The notes below the pieces were generated by a model. That model ran no database searches and was not told the origin of the DNA. It saw only the letters and a list, made by a program, of their open reading frames with translations. Positions 1 to 6,171 of a DNA stretch of 22,177 nt are shown one piece after another (position 1 is the stretch's first letter; each line of letters opens with the position of its first letter). Origin of the DNA: CAZECR01 sp964510495 (lineage in GTDB: Bacteria > Patescibacteriota > Patescibacteriia > Magasanikbacterales > GWA2-37-8); contig CAZECR010000018.1 in the NCBI GenBank assembly GCA_964510495.1, forward strand, positions 1 to 22,177, read 5' to 3'. The translations under genes and the position numbers were made by a program.

Positions 1-789
1 ATTGTTGCGGTCGTTAATAATGCGTTCACGCAGCTTTTTATAATATCCGGTCGCGGCAAGGGCGGCAAGGGCGGTTTCTTCTAAGATGCGGCTAAATCCC
101 AAATAATATGGCTGGTATCCTAATAGTTTTTGCGCTTCGCTGCCACAGAGTCCGTAGGCAATACGCAGGCCCGCTAGCGCGTAGAGTTTGGAAAAGGTTC
201 GGGTAATGAGGAGGTTTTCGTAAGCGGTAACCAGTTTTGCGGTAAGCACGTCTTCGTTTTTTCCGGCTAGTCCGGCGTAAGCGCCATCAATAATTACTAA
301 CGTTTTTTTAGAAATAGCGGTAAGTAATTTTTCTAAATCCTGAGTGGCCACAGAGTTGCCGGTGGGGTTATTTGGAGAAGTAACGAGAATGACTTTTGGT
401 TTAGTTTTTTTGTACTGCTTAATGCAGTCGTCGATATCAAAAACAAATTTTGTACCGACATCAGTCAGTTTAAAAGTATGTAATTTAAATCCACGGGCAG
501 CTGCATATTTGTCGTAATAGACATAGTGGTACTCGTGCGTCAGTACGGAATCTTTCTTGGGGTCAAGGCTGTTAAAGACGGTGCGCAAAAAATCTTCACT
601 TCCGTAGCTAAGCGCAATTTGGTTTTCAGGAAGTTTAAATTTCTGGGCGAGCTTTGGAACAAGGAGTGAAGTGTAGTATCCAGCTAAGTACTGCGAAGCG
701 TGGCTTGGCTTAAAATTTTTGAGTACTTTTAAGCAGGCCGGAGCAGGCCCTATGGTCATTTCGTTCCGGTTGAGGAGTATTTGCTTCAT
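1..789 (-). CDS. PLP-dependent class I/II aminotransferase (HisC-like), partial, C-terminus outside window
   Basis: The minus strand is open from an ATG at 789 to the window edge, giving 263 residues; the family is usually about 350 long, so the C-terminus is missing. It is a fold-type I pyridoxal-phosphate aminotransferase resembling histidinol-phosphate aminotransferase. Visible motifs are GSED (63-66, cofactor phosphate region), SPNNPTGN (138-145), the Asp of IIDGAY (D168, pairs with the pyridine nitrogen), and TFSKLYALAGLRIAYG, where K201 should form the Schiff base. The start lies only 4 bases after the stop of the upstream gene, so it is the last visible gene of a four-gene operon. No other histidine genes are in view, so the substrate could be another amino acid or an aminated intermediate. 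The fold and cofactor are secure; the substrate is not. Confidence 0.88.
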   Translation of the reverse strand, partial: MKQILLNRNEMTIGPAPACLKVLKNFKPSHASQYLAGYYTSLLVPKLAQKFKLPENQIALSYGSEDFLRTVFNSLDPKKDSVLTHEYHYVYYDKYAAARGFKLHTFKLTDVGTKFVFDIDDCIKQYKKTKPKVILVTSPNNPTGNSVATQDLEKLLTAISKKTLVIIDGAYAGLAGKNEDVLTAKLVTAYENLLITRTFSKLYALAGLRIAYGLCGSEAQKLLGYQPYYLGFSRILEETALAALAATGYYKKLRERIINDRNN

Positions 790-793
790 AAAA

Positions 794-1204
794 TTAGATT
801 CGTACGAGTTTGAGGTCGCCGTGAATAACGAAAGGATTCATACCAACTAGCTCGTCATGTAAAATTCCGGTCGGCAGGGGGTTGTAGAAAAATATTTTCT
901 TATTAAGTTCAAAAGCTTTGAACACCTCAAGAAACGTAGCGCCGCCAATATAATTAGGCTGGCCATTTTTTTCAAAATTGAGCACCAAAATAGCGTCTTG
1001 AGGGCGGATTTTAACTTCATGCTCACGAATAGTGGCAGCTTTCCAGGCGAGGTATTCGGTGCTGCCAGGAACGAATGAAGCTTCTTTACCGGGATCGTCG
1101 TAACTAATTGGAAGGGTAATTTGGTGGCCTACGTTTTCTAAGAATGTTTTAATAGGAGGAATTTTGTCGTAGAATGTTTTGCTGCAGCAGATAAAAATAT
1201 TCAT
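794..1204 (-). CDS. Nucleoside 2-deoxyribosyltransferase-like protein
   Basis: A 136-aa cytosolic protein with no signal peptide or membrane segment. The opening strand (MNIFICCSKTF), the buried strand after an acidic residue (D70, DAILVLNFEKNG) and the GGATFLEVFKAFELNKKIFFY segment with E93 follow the pattern of nucleoside 2-deoxyribosyltransferase and related Rossmann-like proteins. In those, a Gly-Thr-x-x-Glu-like motif carries the catalytic glutamate and is followed by a helix and 'GK' strand. This family exchanges or hydrolyses bases on deoxyribonucleosides or their monophosphates. It starts 6 bases after the first NUDIX gene stops and ends 4 bases before the aminotransferase starts, so it is co-transcribed. 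Pairing with two NUDIX hydrolases fits nucleotide salvage or clean-up. The similarity is judged from motifs only; a related non-catalytic nucleotide-binding protein is possible. Confidence 0.6.
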   Translation of the reverse strand: MNIFICCSKTFYDKIPPIKTFLENVGHQITLPISYDDPGKEASFVPGSTEYLAWKAATIREHEVKIRPQDAILVLNFEKNGQPNYIGGATFLEVFKAFELNKKIFFYNPLPTGILHDELVGMNPFVIHGDLKLVRI

Positions 1205-1210
1205 AATTTA

Positions 1211-1633
1211 CTACGCAACGTTATCAAAATAGTTTTTACCGGATTGATAACTCTCAATTGAAATTTTTGCCATTTCAAAAAGTGGTTGAGGTAGGTCGCT
1301 GAGACTATACCACCTCCAGTGTTCTGCTCGATCAGGCTCGCATACCTGCGGTTCACCGTTTTTCCAGTCAGCTTTGACAGTCAAATGAACATAGTGTTTC
1401 GGCGCATATTTAGTAACATTGCCAAGCAATTGAAACTGGATGTTGTCTATTTCTACTCCGCATTCTTCGTCTGTCTCACGTTTGGCACAGGCTTCAAATG
1501 TTTCCATATATTCGAGGTGTCCACCCGGAAAACCATATTCACCTTCGCCAAGTCCGCCTTTCCTTTTTCCTAGAAGTATTTTGCCGTCCTTAAAAATCAT
1601 GACGCCCACACCGACTTTAGCTTGGTTTTCCAT
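1211..1633 (-). CDS. NUDIX hydrolase, MutT/NUDT15-like
   Basis: A 140-aa protein with a complete NUDIX box at residues 38-60 that fits Gx5Ex7REUxEExGU: G38, E44, R52-E53, E56-E57 and G59. The REUxEE glutamates bind the catalytic metal. The preceding LLGKRKGGLGEGEYGFPGG segment and the later WRWYSLSDLP resemble NUDT15/MutT-type (d)NTP pyrophosphatases, which hydrolyse nucleoside triphosphates, including oxidised or modified ones, to monophosphate and pyrophosphate. The ATG at 1633 lies inside the end of the upstream NUDIX gene (17-base overlap), which points to translational coupling; no Shine-Dalgarno is evident. The substrate cannot be fixed from sequence alone. Confidence 0.88.
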   Translation of the reverse strand: MENQAKVGVGVMIFKDGKILLGKRKGGLGEGEYGFPGGHLEYMETFEACAKRETDEECGVEIDNIQFQLLGNVTKYAPKHYVHLTVKADWKNGEPQVCEPDRAEHWRWYSLSDLPQPLFEMAKISIESYQSGKNYFDNVA

Positions 1634-2066
1634 ATTTTGTAAAATAATCTTGGTAATGTTCTATGAAGAGAGGAATCCCAGAATGAAGAGGGGACGGTAG
1701 AGTGTCTAGTGTAAACCAACCAATTTCGTCCATGCTTTCCGGTTCGTTAATTTTTGCTTCCTCTGGGTTAACTCGAACGATGTGTGGGAAAGTGATCCAG
1801 TGTGTTTTCGTGCCATTATGTTCACGATGAAGTTCGGTAGGCGGTAGTGATTCGTCTATAAACAAATCACAGCCATATTCTTCACCGACTTCACGCTTAA
1901 GCCCGTCCAATACTTTTTCGCCAAATTCGAGTTTGCCGCCACCAAATTCCCAGCGTTCTTGCTCGTCACGGACATTCTTACTGCGCTTGTGCATGAGGAA
2001 ATTGCCTTTCCCGTCGTGGCAAATAAAGGTTACCGAAACCCCAATGTAATCAATGCCTGCTTTCAT
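1617..2066 (-). CDS. NUDIX hydrolase (second, upstream paralogue)
   Basis: A 149-aa protein with an intact NUDIX box at residues 44-66 (G44, E50, R58-E59, E62-E63, G65). The fold is typical: an N-terminal strand (IGVSVTFICHDGKGNFLMHKRS), the box, then an EIGWFTLDTLP segment, which in this family ends the sheet. It is clearly diverged from the adjacent NUDIX protein, so the two probably act on different substrates; HREHNGTKTHWITFPHIVRVNP is unlike the neighbour's substrate region. As the first gene of the four-gene minus-strand operon it has a 117-base upstream gap containing a perfect 12-bp-arm dyad. Likely role: hydrolysis of a nucleoside diphosphate-X compound. Confidence 0.87.
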   Translation of the reverse strand: MKAGIDYIGVSVTFICHDGKGNFLMHKRSKNVRDEQERWEFGGGKLEFGEKVLDGLKREVGEEYGCDLFIDESLPPTELHREHNGTKTHWITFPHIVRVNPEEAKINEPESMDEIGWFTLDTLPSPLHSGIPLFIEHYQDYFTKYGKPS

Positions 2067-2087
2067 AAAAATGTTTTAATAATGCCA

Positions 2088-2112
2088 TGGTAAAGGTATC
2101 ATACCTTTACCA
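2088..2112. promoter_or_regulatory. Perfect 12-bp-arm dyad, operator-like, upstream of the NUDIX operon
   Basis: Arms TGGTAAAGGTAT (2088-2099) and ATACCTTTACCA (2101-2112) are perfectly complementary around one central base. No T-run follows on either strand, so it does not look like a terminator. On the minus strand the centre reads TATGAT (2098-2103), a possible -10 box for the NUDIX operon starting at 2066. A dimeric repressor bound here would cover that box. A good -35 is not visible, so the promoter assignment is weak, but the dyad itself is exact. Confidence 0.55.
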
Positions 2113-2145
2113 GCCTGAAAAGCTTCTAAAAGTTAGGGGCGGCGA

Positions 2146-2173
2146 ATAAAAAAACGGCTATCACAGCCGTTTA
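2146..2173 (-). terminator. Rho-independent terminator of the serine hydrolase gene
   Basis: On the minus strand the stem AACGGCT/AGCCGTT (plus-strand 2165-2171 and 2153-2159, loop of 5) is followed by an uninterrupted T-rich tail. It begins 11 bases after the stop codon of the serine hydrolase. Confidence 0.85.
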
Positions 2174-2183
2174 AAAGGTAGAT

Positions 2184-3215
2184 TTAGAGCGAGTTTTTGG
2201 TAACATCATCATACACAAAACCAGAAACAGTCTTGATTATGTCCTTAAGCTCGTCAAAATCCTTCCCCTTGGTCATTATACAGATAAAGTAGGGGGTTTG
2301 AGTATGATACACGATGCCGCAGTCATGAAGTTCAAAACCCGTGATTGCGCCCGAGCTGTCGCTGGTAACGTTTTCACCGAATTTGTGAGCAATTGATATT
2401 GCAGCTGGAACGCCTGCAACCAAACCATCTTTAAAAGTAACCTGGCTTAAAATAGAAAGGGCTTTTTCAGACATTTCGGGCGAAAGATATGTGGCATTAT
2501 ACAATACTCTAAAGAATAGAGAGTAATTTCGGGGCGAAAGAGTGTAAGGAGTATCTGTTGATTCGTTGAGCGGGCTATTTAGGTGTAAATCAGTAAAAGC
2601 CCTGTCAAGTCTTTCGCTGTCGATTGCCGAAAGTAAAAGACTTTTTGCTCCGTTATCAGAGTCAATAATCATTTTTTCAATAAGGTCCTCAACCGTATAA
2701 GAGGTATTAAGAGCGAGCGCGGAGGAGGAGTCAAATTCTGTTGGTGTTGCGATGTTATTTATTACGTCTGTATAGAGAAGTTTTTGATCAAGAATGGTAG
2801 GTTGCGTTTCAGCTTCTTTAAAGTAGGTAATCATGATTACTACTTTAAGGAGGCTGGCTGGAGTGTATTTGGCGGTTTCATTAATACCAAGCCTGCGAGA
2901 CCCTCTTGATTCATTAAAAAAGAAGGAAAAGTCGCTCAGTTTACCAGATTTCTTTTTTTCATTGATTAGTGAGGTAATATTTTTTTCTAAGTTTTGAAAG
3001 TCTTTTTGGCCATTGGCGAGTGGTAAAGTATAAGCCAATAGCGGGTCAATGAATGTGTAAGAGTTATTAGCTTGGCGGATAGGGTGGATTTTTTGTAGAA
3101 TTTCGTTAGTTGCTTGGGTACGAGCCCGGGCTCCTCCAGCAAGAAAACCGCCGACGAGACAGGCTGTGGTGAAAAGTGTGAGTACTGTATAATATGGCCA
3201 GCGCCGATTTTTCAT
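2184..3215 (-). CDS. Exported beta-lactamase-fold serine hydrolase (class A beta-lactamase/PBP-like)
   Basis: A 343-aa protein with an N-terminal hydrophobic segment (about 9-28) after MKNRRW, serving as signal peptide or membrane anchor, so the enzyme domain lies outside the membrane. The serine beta-lactamase/penicillin-binding-protein motifs appear in order: SxxK as S121-LL-K124 (acyl-enzyme serine and general base), SDN at 186-188, and K278-F-G280 in place of the usual KTG/KSG. A canonical ExxLN omega-loop motif of class A beta-lactamases is not seen; TPYTLSPRN (222-230) matches the region that follows it. That favours a D,D-peptidase or other acyl-transfer role on cell-wall peptides over antibiotic hydrolysis. 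It is monocistronic, with its own promoter about 120 bases upstream and a terminator. Confidence 0.8.
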   Translation of the reverse strand: MKNRRWPYYTVLTLFTTACLVGGFLAGGARARTQATNEILQKIHPIRQANNSYTFIDPLLAYTLPLANGQKDFQNLEKNITSLINEKKKSGKLSDFSFFFNESRGSRRLGINETAKYTPASLLKVVIMITYFKEAETQPTILDQKLLYTDVINNIATPTEFDSSSALALNTSYTVEDLIEKMIIDSDNGAKSLLLSAIDSERLDRAFTDLHLNSPLNESTDTPYTLSPRNYSLFFRVLYNATYLSPEMSEKALSILSQVTFKDGLVAGVPAAISIAHKFGENVTSDSSGAITGFELHDCGIVYHTQTPYFICIMTKGKDFDELKDIIKTVSGFVYDDVTKNSL

Positions 3216-3335
3216 ACTCTTCTTGAAAGACTAATTCCTATGCTTGTGTTCAGCAAGTTTTTTTTATTACAAAAGCTGAAATATGCTATGGCTCAAAAAC
3301 TATACTTTAATCATTTTTGTGCCGTAATTGAGTTT

Positions 3336-3364
3336 AGTATACAAGTATTTTTTGTTAATTTCAA
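3336..3364 (-). promoter_or_regulatory. Promoter for the serine hydrolase gene (TTGAAA-17-TATACT)
   Basis: On the minus strand TTGAAA (3359-3364) and TATACT (3336-3341) are separated by 17 bases. The implied leader is about 115 bases and AT-rich, with only a weak AAGAAG purine stretch before the ATG at 3215. The whole 3216-3447 gap between the hydrolase and tRNA-Gln otherwise holds only the tRNA terminator. Confidence 0.6.
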
Positions 3365-3403
3365 ACTTTTGTTTAGATTACTTTTTTGCAGCGCACATTG
3401 AGT

Positions 3404-3441
3404 TTAAAGAAAATAATGGCTCTATAAGGGCCATTATTTCA
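3404..3441 (-). terminator. Terminator after tRNA-Gln
   Basis: Minus-strand hairpin with 10-bp arms AAATAATGGC/GCCATTATTT (plus 3411-3420 and 3430-3439, loop of 9) followed by a T-rich tail, starting just past the 3' end of the tRNA. It should end the dnaX-lipoprotein-tRNA transcript. Confidence 0.78.
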
Positions 3442-3447
3442 GTATTG

Positions 3448-3518
3448 TTCGGGGACCAGGATTCGAACCTAGATACACAGCTTCAGAGGCTGTAGTCCTA
3501 CCATTAGACGATCCCCGA
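3448..3518 (-). tRNA. tRNA-Gln (anticodon CUG)
   Basis: Read on the minus strand, a 71-base cloverleaf can be drawn. The acceptor stem is TCGGGGA/TCCCCGA with discriminator A, and the D arm contains CTAATGGTAGGAC. The anticodon loop is CTCTGAA, giving anticodon CTG (reads CAG). The T arm contains GGTTCGAATCC. The 3' CCA is not encoded (CAA follows). Its 5' end lies 9 bases after the stop of the lipoprotein gene, with no promoter visible between, so it is probably processed from the dnaX operon transcript. Confidence 0.95.
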
Positions 3519-3527
3519 ATTTAGTTT

Positions 3528-4256
3528 TTACTCTCCTTTTGGGCTTGTAAACAGCACTGTCGGCACGCCACTGGTTTTTTTGGTGGTGTGGCTATAATCG
3601 CGCAATGTGTCCAAAATTGTAGCATATGGGTAGCGTGAGTCAAGCCCTCCTTCCCACCCATTATCATTGACGATAAACTCCTGTTTTTGTTCGTCAAATC
3701 CAACCAAAACCATCATGTGGTAAGAAGATCCTGTCGGCACAAAGTTCAGTTCAGGGTTATTAAGGCCAAAACCGTAATGAAGGGAGATGACCGGCCGGCC
3801 AGCTGCTAACTCGGCCTTAATCGCCGCAAGGGTGGGGTTCTGTTGCACGGTTGCTTTAAATGACGTTGTTTCGTTGATGAGGCGGGCAGTTTCAGCGGCA
3901 TTCGTATTGGCATTATAACCAAATTCTTTGTTTTCCCAAGCAACGAGTTTTAAAATCAGTTTTTCCTCTTCTGCCCGATTGGCTGGTTGAGTACCCCGGT
4001 AGAAATATTCAACCATGGCAACGCTGGCTTCTTCGCAGGCGTTATTCCATGGTTTGGACCAGTTATTATTAACTACTTCGGGTATAAAAGGAACGTCTAA
4101 AGTAACTTTCTCAGGAGGAGAAGCCTTGGGAGGTTTGCTGGGGATTGGGTTTGTTGAAGTGGTAGGTTGATCAGGAGAGGTTGGCCAGGGTAAAAGGGTT
4201 GTTGAGCAACCGGTCAACAAGCAAAGCCCCAGAGTAACAACGATTATTTTTTTCAT
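3528..4256 (-). CDS. Lipoprotein with papain-like C39-family peptidase domain
   Basis: A 242-aa protein with a lipoprotein signal peptide: hydrophobic residues 4-14 and the lipobox LLTGC with C17 as the lipidated cysteine. A Pro/Ser/Thr-rich linker (about 22-50) precedes a C39_2-like cysteine peptidase domain. The nucleophile is probably C74 in NNACEEASVAM, the histidine H180 in SSYHMMVLVGFD, and the third residue N197 or D198 in FIVNDNG. C39-type domains cleave peptides, often at double-glycine leaders, but stand-alone surface forms are mostly uncharacterised. The start is 5 bases after the dnaX stop, so it is co-transcribed with a replication gene, and no Shine-Dalgarno is seen. The fold is likely; the substrate is unknown. 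Confidence 0.78.
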   Translation of the reverse strand: MKKIIVVTLGLCLLTGCSTTLLPWPTSPDQPTTSTNPIPSKPPKASPPEKVTLDVPFIPEVVNNNWSKPWNNACEEASVAMVEYFYRGTQPANRAEEEKLILKLVAWENKEFGYNANTNAAETARLINETTSFKATVQQNPTLAAIKAELAAGRPVISLHYGFGLNNPELNFVPTGSSYHMMVLVGFDEQKQEFIVNDNGWEGGLDSRYPYATILDTLRDYSHTTKKTSGVPTVLFTSPKGE

Positions 4257-4261
4257 ACAGT

Positions 4262-6057
4262 TTAAGCAACGACTTCGCCGCCGAATTCAGAAGCGAGATT
4301 GGTAAGCGAAGCGTCTTGGGCAGGGGTGGCGTAAGGCGAAGCTGCAGGTACTATACGAGAATTTAAAAATATCTTTTCATTGAAAAGTGCTTCCAGGACT
4401 TCTTCGATTGCGCGGCGATTTTTTACTTCTTGCAATTTTTCATGATGAAAGGCGTAAGGAACCGTGAGATGTAGTCCTTCGTGATCAATTTTTTCGATCG
4501 CTGACATTTTGAGAATAAAGGTTAGCGAGTGATTTGTTTCTGAAAGTTTGTTCATGAATTCGGTCCATCGTTTTTCAATATCTTGCAGCGTGGCGATCGG
4601 GGTGTGGTGTCCGGTAATGTTTGAAATAGCGGATTTTATAGATTCGCCAATAGTTGGCTTAATAGTTGGTTCGTTTGGAGCAGCTAGAGGAGCGGCTGCA
4701 CTCTCTTTTTTAAGAGGTGCTATCGCTGGGGCGGGTGCAGTCACCGTGCTCGGTGCGCTAGCACGATGACCCGCGTTTGGTGCAGCTTGGGCAGCTGGAG
4801 CATTAGGGGTAACACAAAATTCTACGGCTAAAAGTTCTAGTGCTAAATGGGGAAGAGGAGCAGTTTTCATTTCAGCGCGTCGCTTGAGCGCGAGGTCAAC
4901 GAGGCGTACCAGTGCTGCTCCGCTAAGCATGCTGCTTACTTTTTGAAGCGAAGCAAGTGTTTCGGCGCTGTAGAGCCCGGAGAAAAAAGTTGTTTCTTGT
5001 GTGCTGTGAATAATGAGTAGTGTGTGCAGCATCTCAATAAGATCAAGACCGAATTGATGTAAGTTTGCTCCCTCGGTATGGAGTCGTCCTAGAAGCAGGA
5101 CAGCTGCTTTTGTGTCAGATGCGACCAAATATTGAATAAATTCGAGCACACGAGCGGCGTCGGAGGTGGGCAAAATCATTTCGGCATCTTGCTCGGTAAT
5201 TTTGCCGCCTGTTGTGGTGAGGGAGAGAACCTGGCCAAGCAAACTTTCAGCATCTCTGAGGCCGCCTTCACTTTTGCGAATAATGCGATCAAGTACGACT
5301 TCGTCAACAGTAATATTTTCGGCTTTAGTAATATTTTGCAAACACGTTTTCATGAGGTCATACGGAATGTTTTTGAAGTGGAACCGTTCGCAGCGTGAAA
5401 CAACAGTGGCGGGCAGTTTTTGAAGTTCCGTAGTAGCCAGAATAAAAATAGCATGAGCAGGTGGTTCTTCCAATGTTTTTAGAAGCGCATTAAACGAACT
5501 GGTTGAAAGCATGTGGACTTCGTCGATGATAAAGATTTTGTATTTCGATGAAGTTGGTTTGAATTGGGCATTTTCAATAATATTTTCGCGAACATTGTCG
5601 ACGCCCGTTTGGGAGGCTGCATCTACTTCCATCACATCTATGCTGCGGCCAGCGGTAATTTCGGTGCAAGATTTGCAGGTATCGCAGGGCTCGGCACTGT
5701 CTGCGTTGCGATTCTGGCAATTGATTGCCTTGCTAACGAGGCGTGCGATCGTGGTTTTACCAGTTCCGCGCGGTCCATAAAAAAGATAGGCATGAGCGGG
5801 TGTCCCACGTTTAATTTCGTTCTGCAAGGTTTGAAGAATGTATTCTTGCCCAAATACAGATGAAAAAGTTTGAGGGCGATATTTACGGTAGAGNNNNNNN
5901 NNNNNNNNNNNNNNNNNNNNNNNNNNNNNNNNNNNNNNNNNNNNNNNNNNNNNNNNNNNNNNNNNNNNNNNNNNNNNNNNNNNNNNNNNNNNNTGTATTC
6001 TTGCCCAAATACAGATGAAAAAGTTTGAGGGCGATATTTACGGTAGAGAGTAGACAT
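4262..6057 (-). CDS. dnaX: DNA polymerase III subunit gamma/tau (interrupted by an artificial gap)
   Basis: The clamp-loader ATPase that opens and loads the sliding clamp. The ATG is at 6057 (MSTLYRKYRPQTFSSVFGQ, the hallmark DnaX N-terminus). Sequence after the N-gap repeats sequence before it; removing 155 bases (100 N plus one 55-base copy) restores a single 546-aa frame. In that numbering: Walker A GPRGTGKT (43-50, K49), zinc cysteines C62, C73, C76 and C79, Walker B DEVH (127-130), and sensor/arginine-finger SRC (169-171). An Ala/Pro-rich linker at about 360-425 leads into a C-terminal domain. The length lies between typical gamma and tau forms. Upstream, minus-strand TAAACT sits 9 bases before the ATG. 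It heads the operon dnaX, C39 lipoprotein, tRNA-Gln. Confidence 0.93.
5839..5893. repeat. 55-base direct repeat, left flank of gap
   Basis: These 55 bases are identical to 5994-6048 immediately across the N-run. Both encode the same part of DnaX (residues 3-21). The identity ends exactly at the gap on one side and starts exactly at it on the other, as expected for overlapping contig ends. Confidence 0.97.
5894..5993. other. Scaffold gap of exactly 100 N
   Basis: A run of 100 unknown bases, a conventional placeholder length. Because the two flanks overlap by 55 identical bases, the true distance is most simply minus 55, meaning no sequence is missing here. Confidence 0.97.
5994..6048. repeat. 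55-base direct repeat, right flank of gap
   Basis: Second copy of 5839-5893, reading directly on to the dnaX start codon at 6057. Confidence 0.97.
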
Positions 6058-6066
6058 AAAATCTGT

Positions 6067-6096
6067 AGTTTATACTCCAAAAAAGAAAATTGCTAA
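6067..6096 (-). promoter_or_regulatory. Candidate dnaX promoter
   Basis: Minus-strand TAAACT (6067-6072) lies 9 bases before the dnaX ATG, and TTAGCA (6091-6096) lies 18 bases further upstream. Weak by consensus, but the -10 position matches the very short leaders of other genes in the window. Confidence 0.4.
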
Positions 6097-6099
6097 AGT

Positions 6100-6171
6100 G
6101 TTAAACTGTTAAATTATTAGCTAATTCCCGATACGTTCGAAAACAATTTAACAATAGAGCAATTTAACAAT
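6100..6171. repeat. Cluster of GTTAAA/TTTAAC repeats between the ATPase gene and dnaX
   Basis: GTTAAA occurs at 6100-6105 and 6108-6113 (8-base period). The 12-base repeat CAATTTAACAAT occurs at 6144-6155 and 6160-6171 (16-base period) and contains the inverse of the same core. The palindrome ATTAGCTAAT lies between them at 6116-6125. The cluster fills most of the 114-base gap and abuts the stop codon of the ATPase gene. It could be a protein-binding array for dnaX control or part of a weak terminator. Confidence 0.5.

Noticed and set aside
4706..4711. A6G run in dnaX resembling the E. coli programmed frameshift site A AAA AAG
   Set aside because: The reading phase is CTT AAA AAA GAG, so the two codons needed for tandem -1 slippage are not in register. 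No clear Shine-Dalgarno stimulator or downstream hairpin was seen, and a run of six A is short for polymerase slippage.
5638..6057. A 139-aa frame reading through the N-gap from the dnaX start
   Set aside because: It is produced by the artificial gap shifting the frame; collapsing the 55-base overlap restores the normal DnaX frame.
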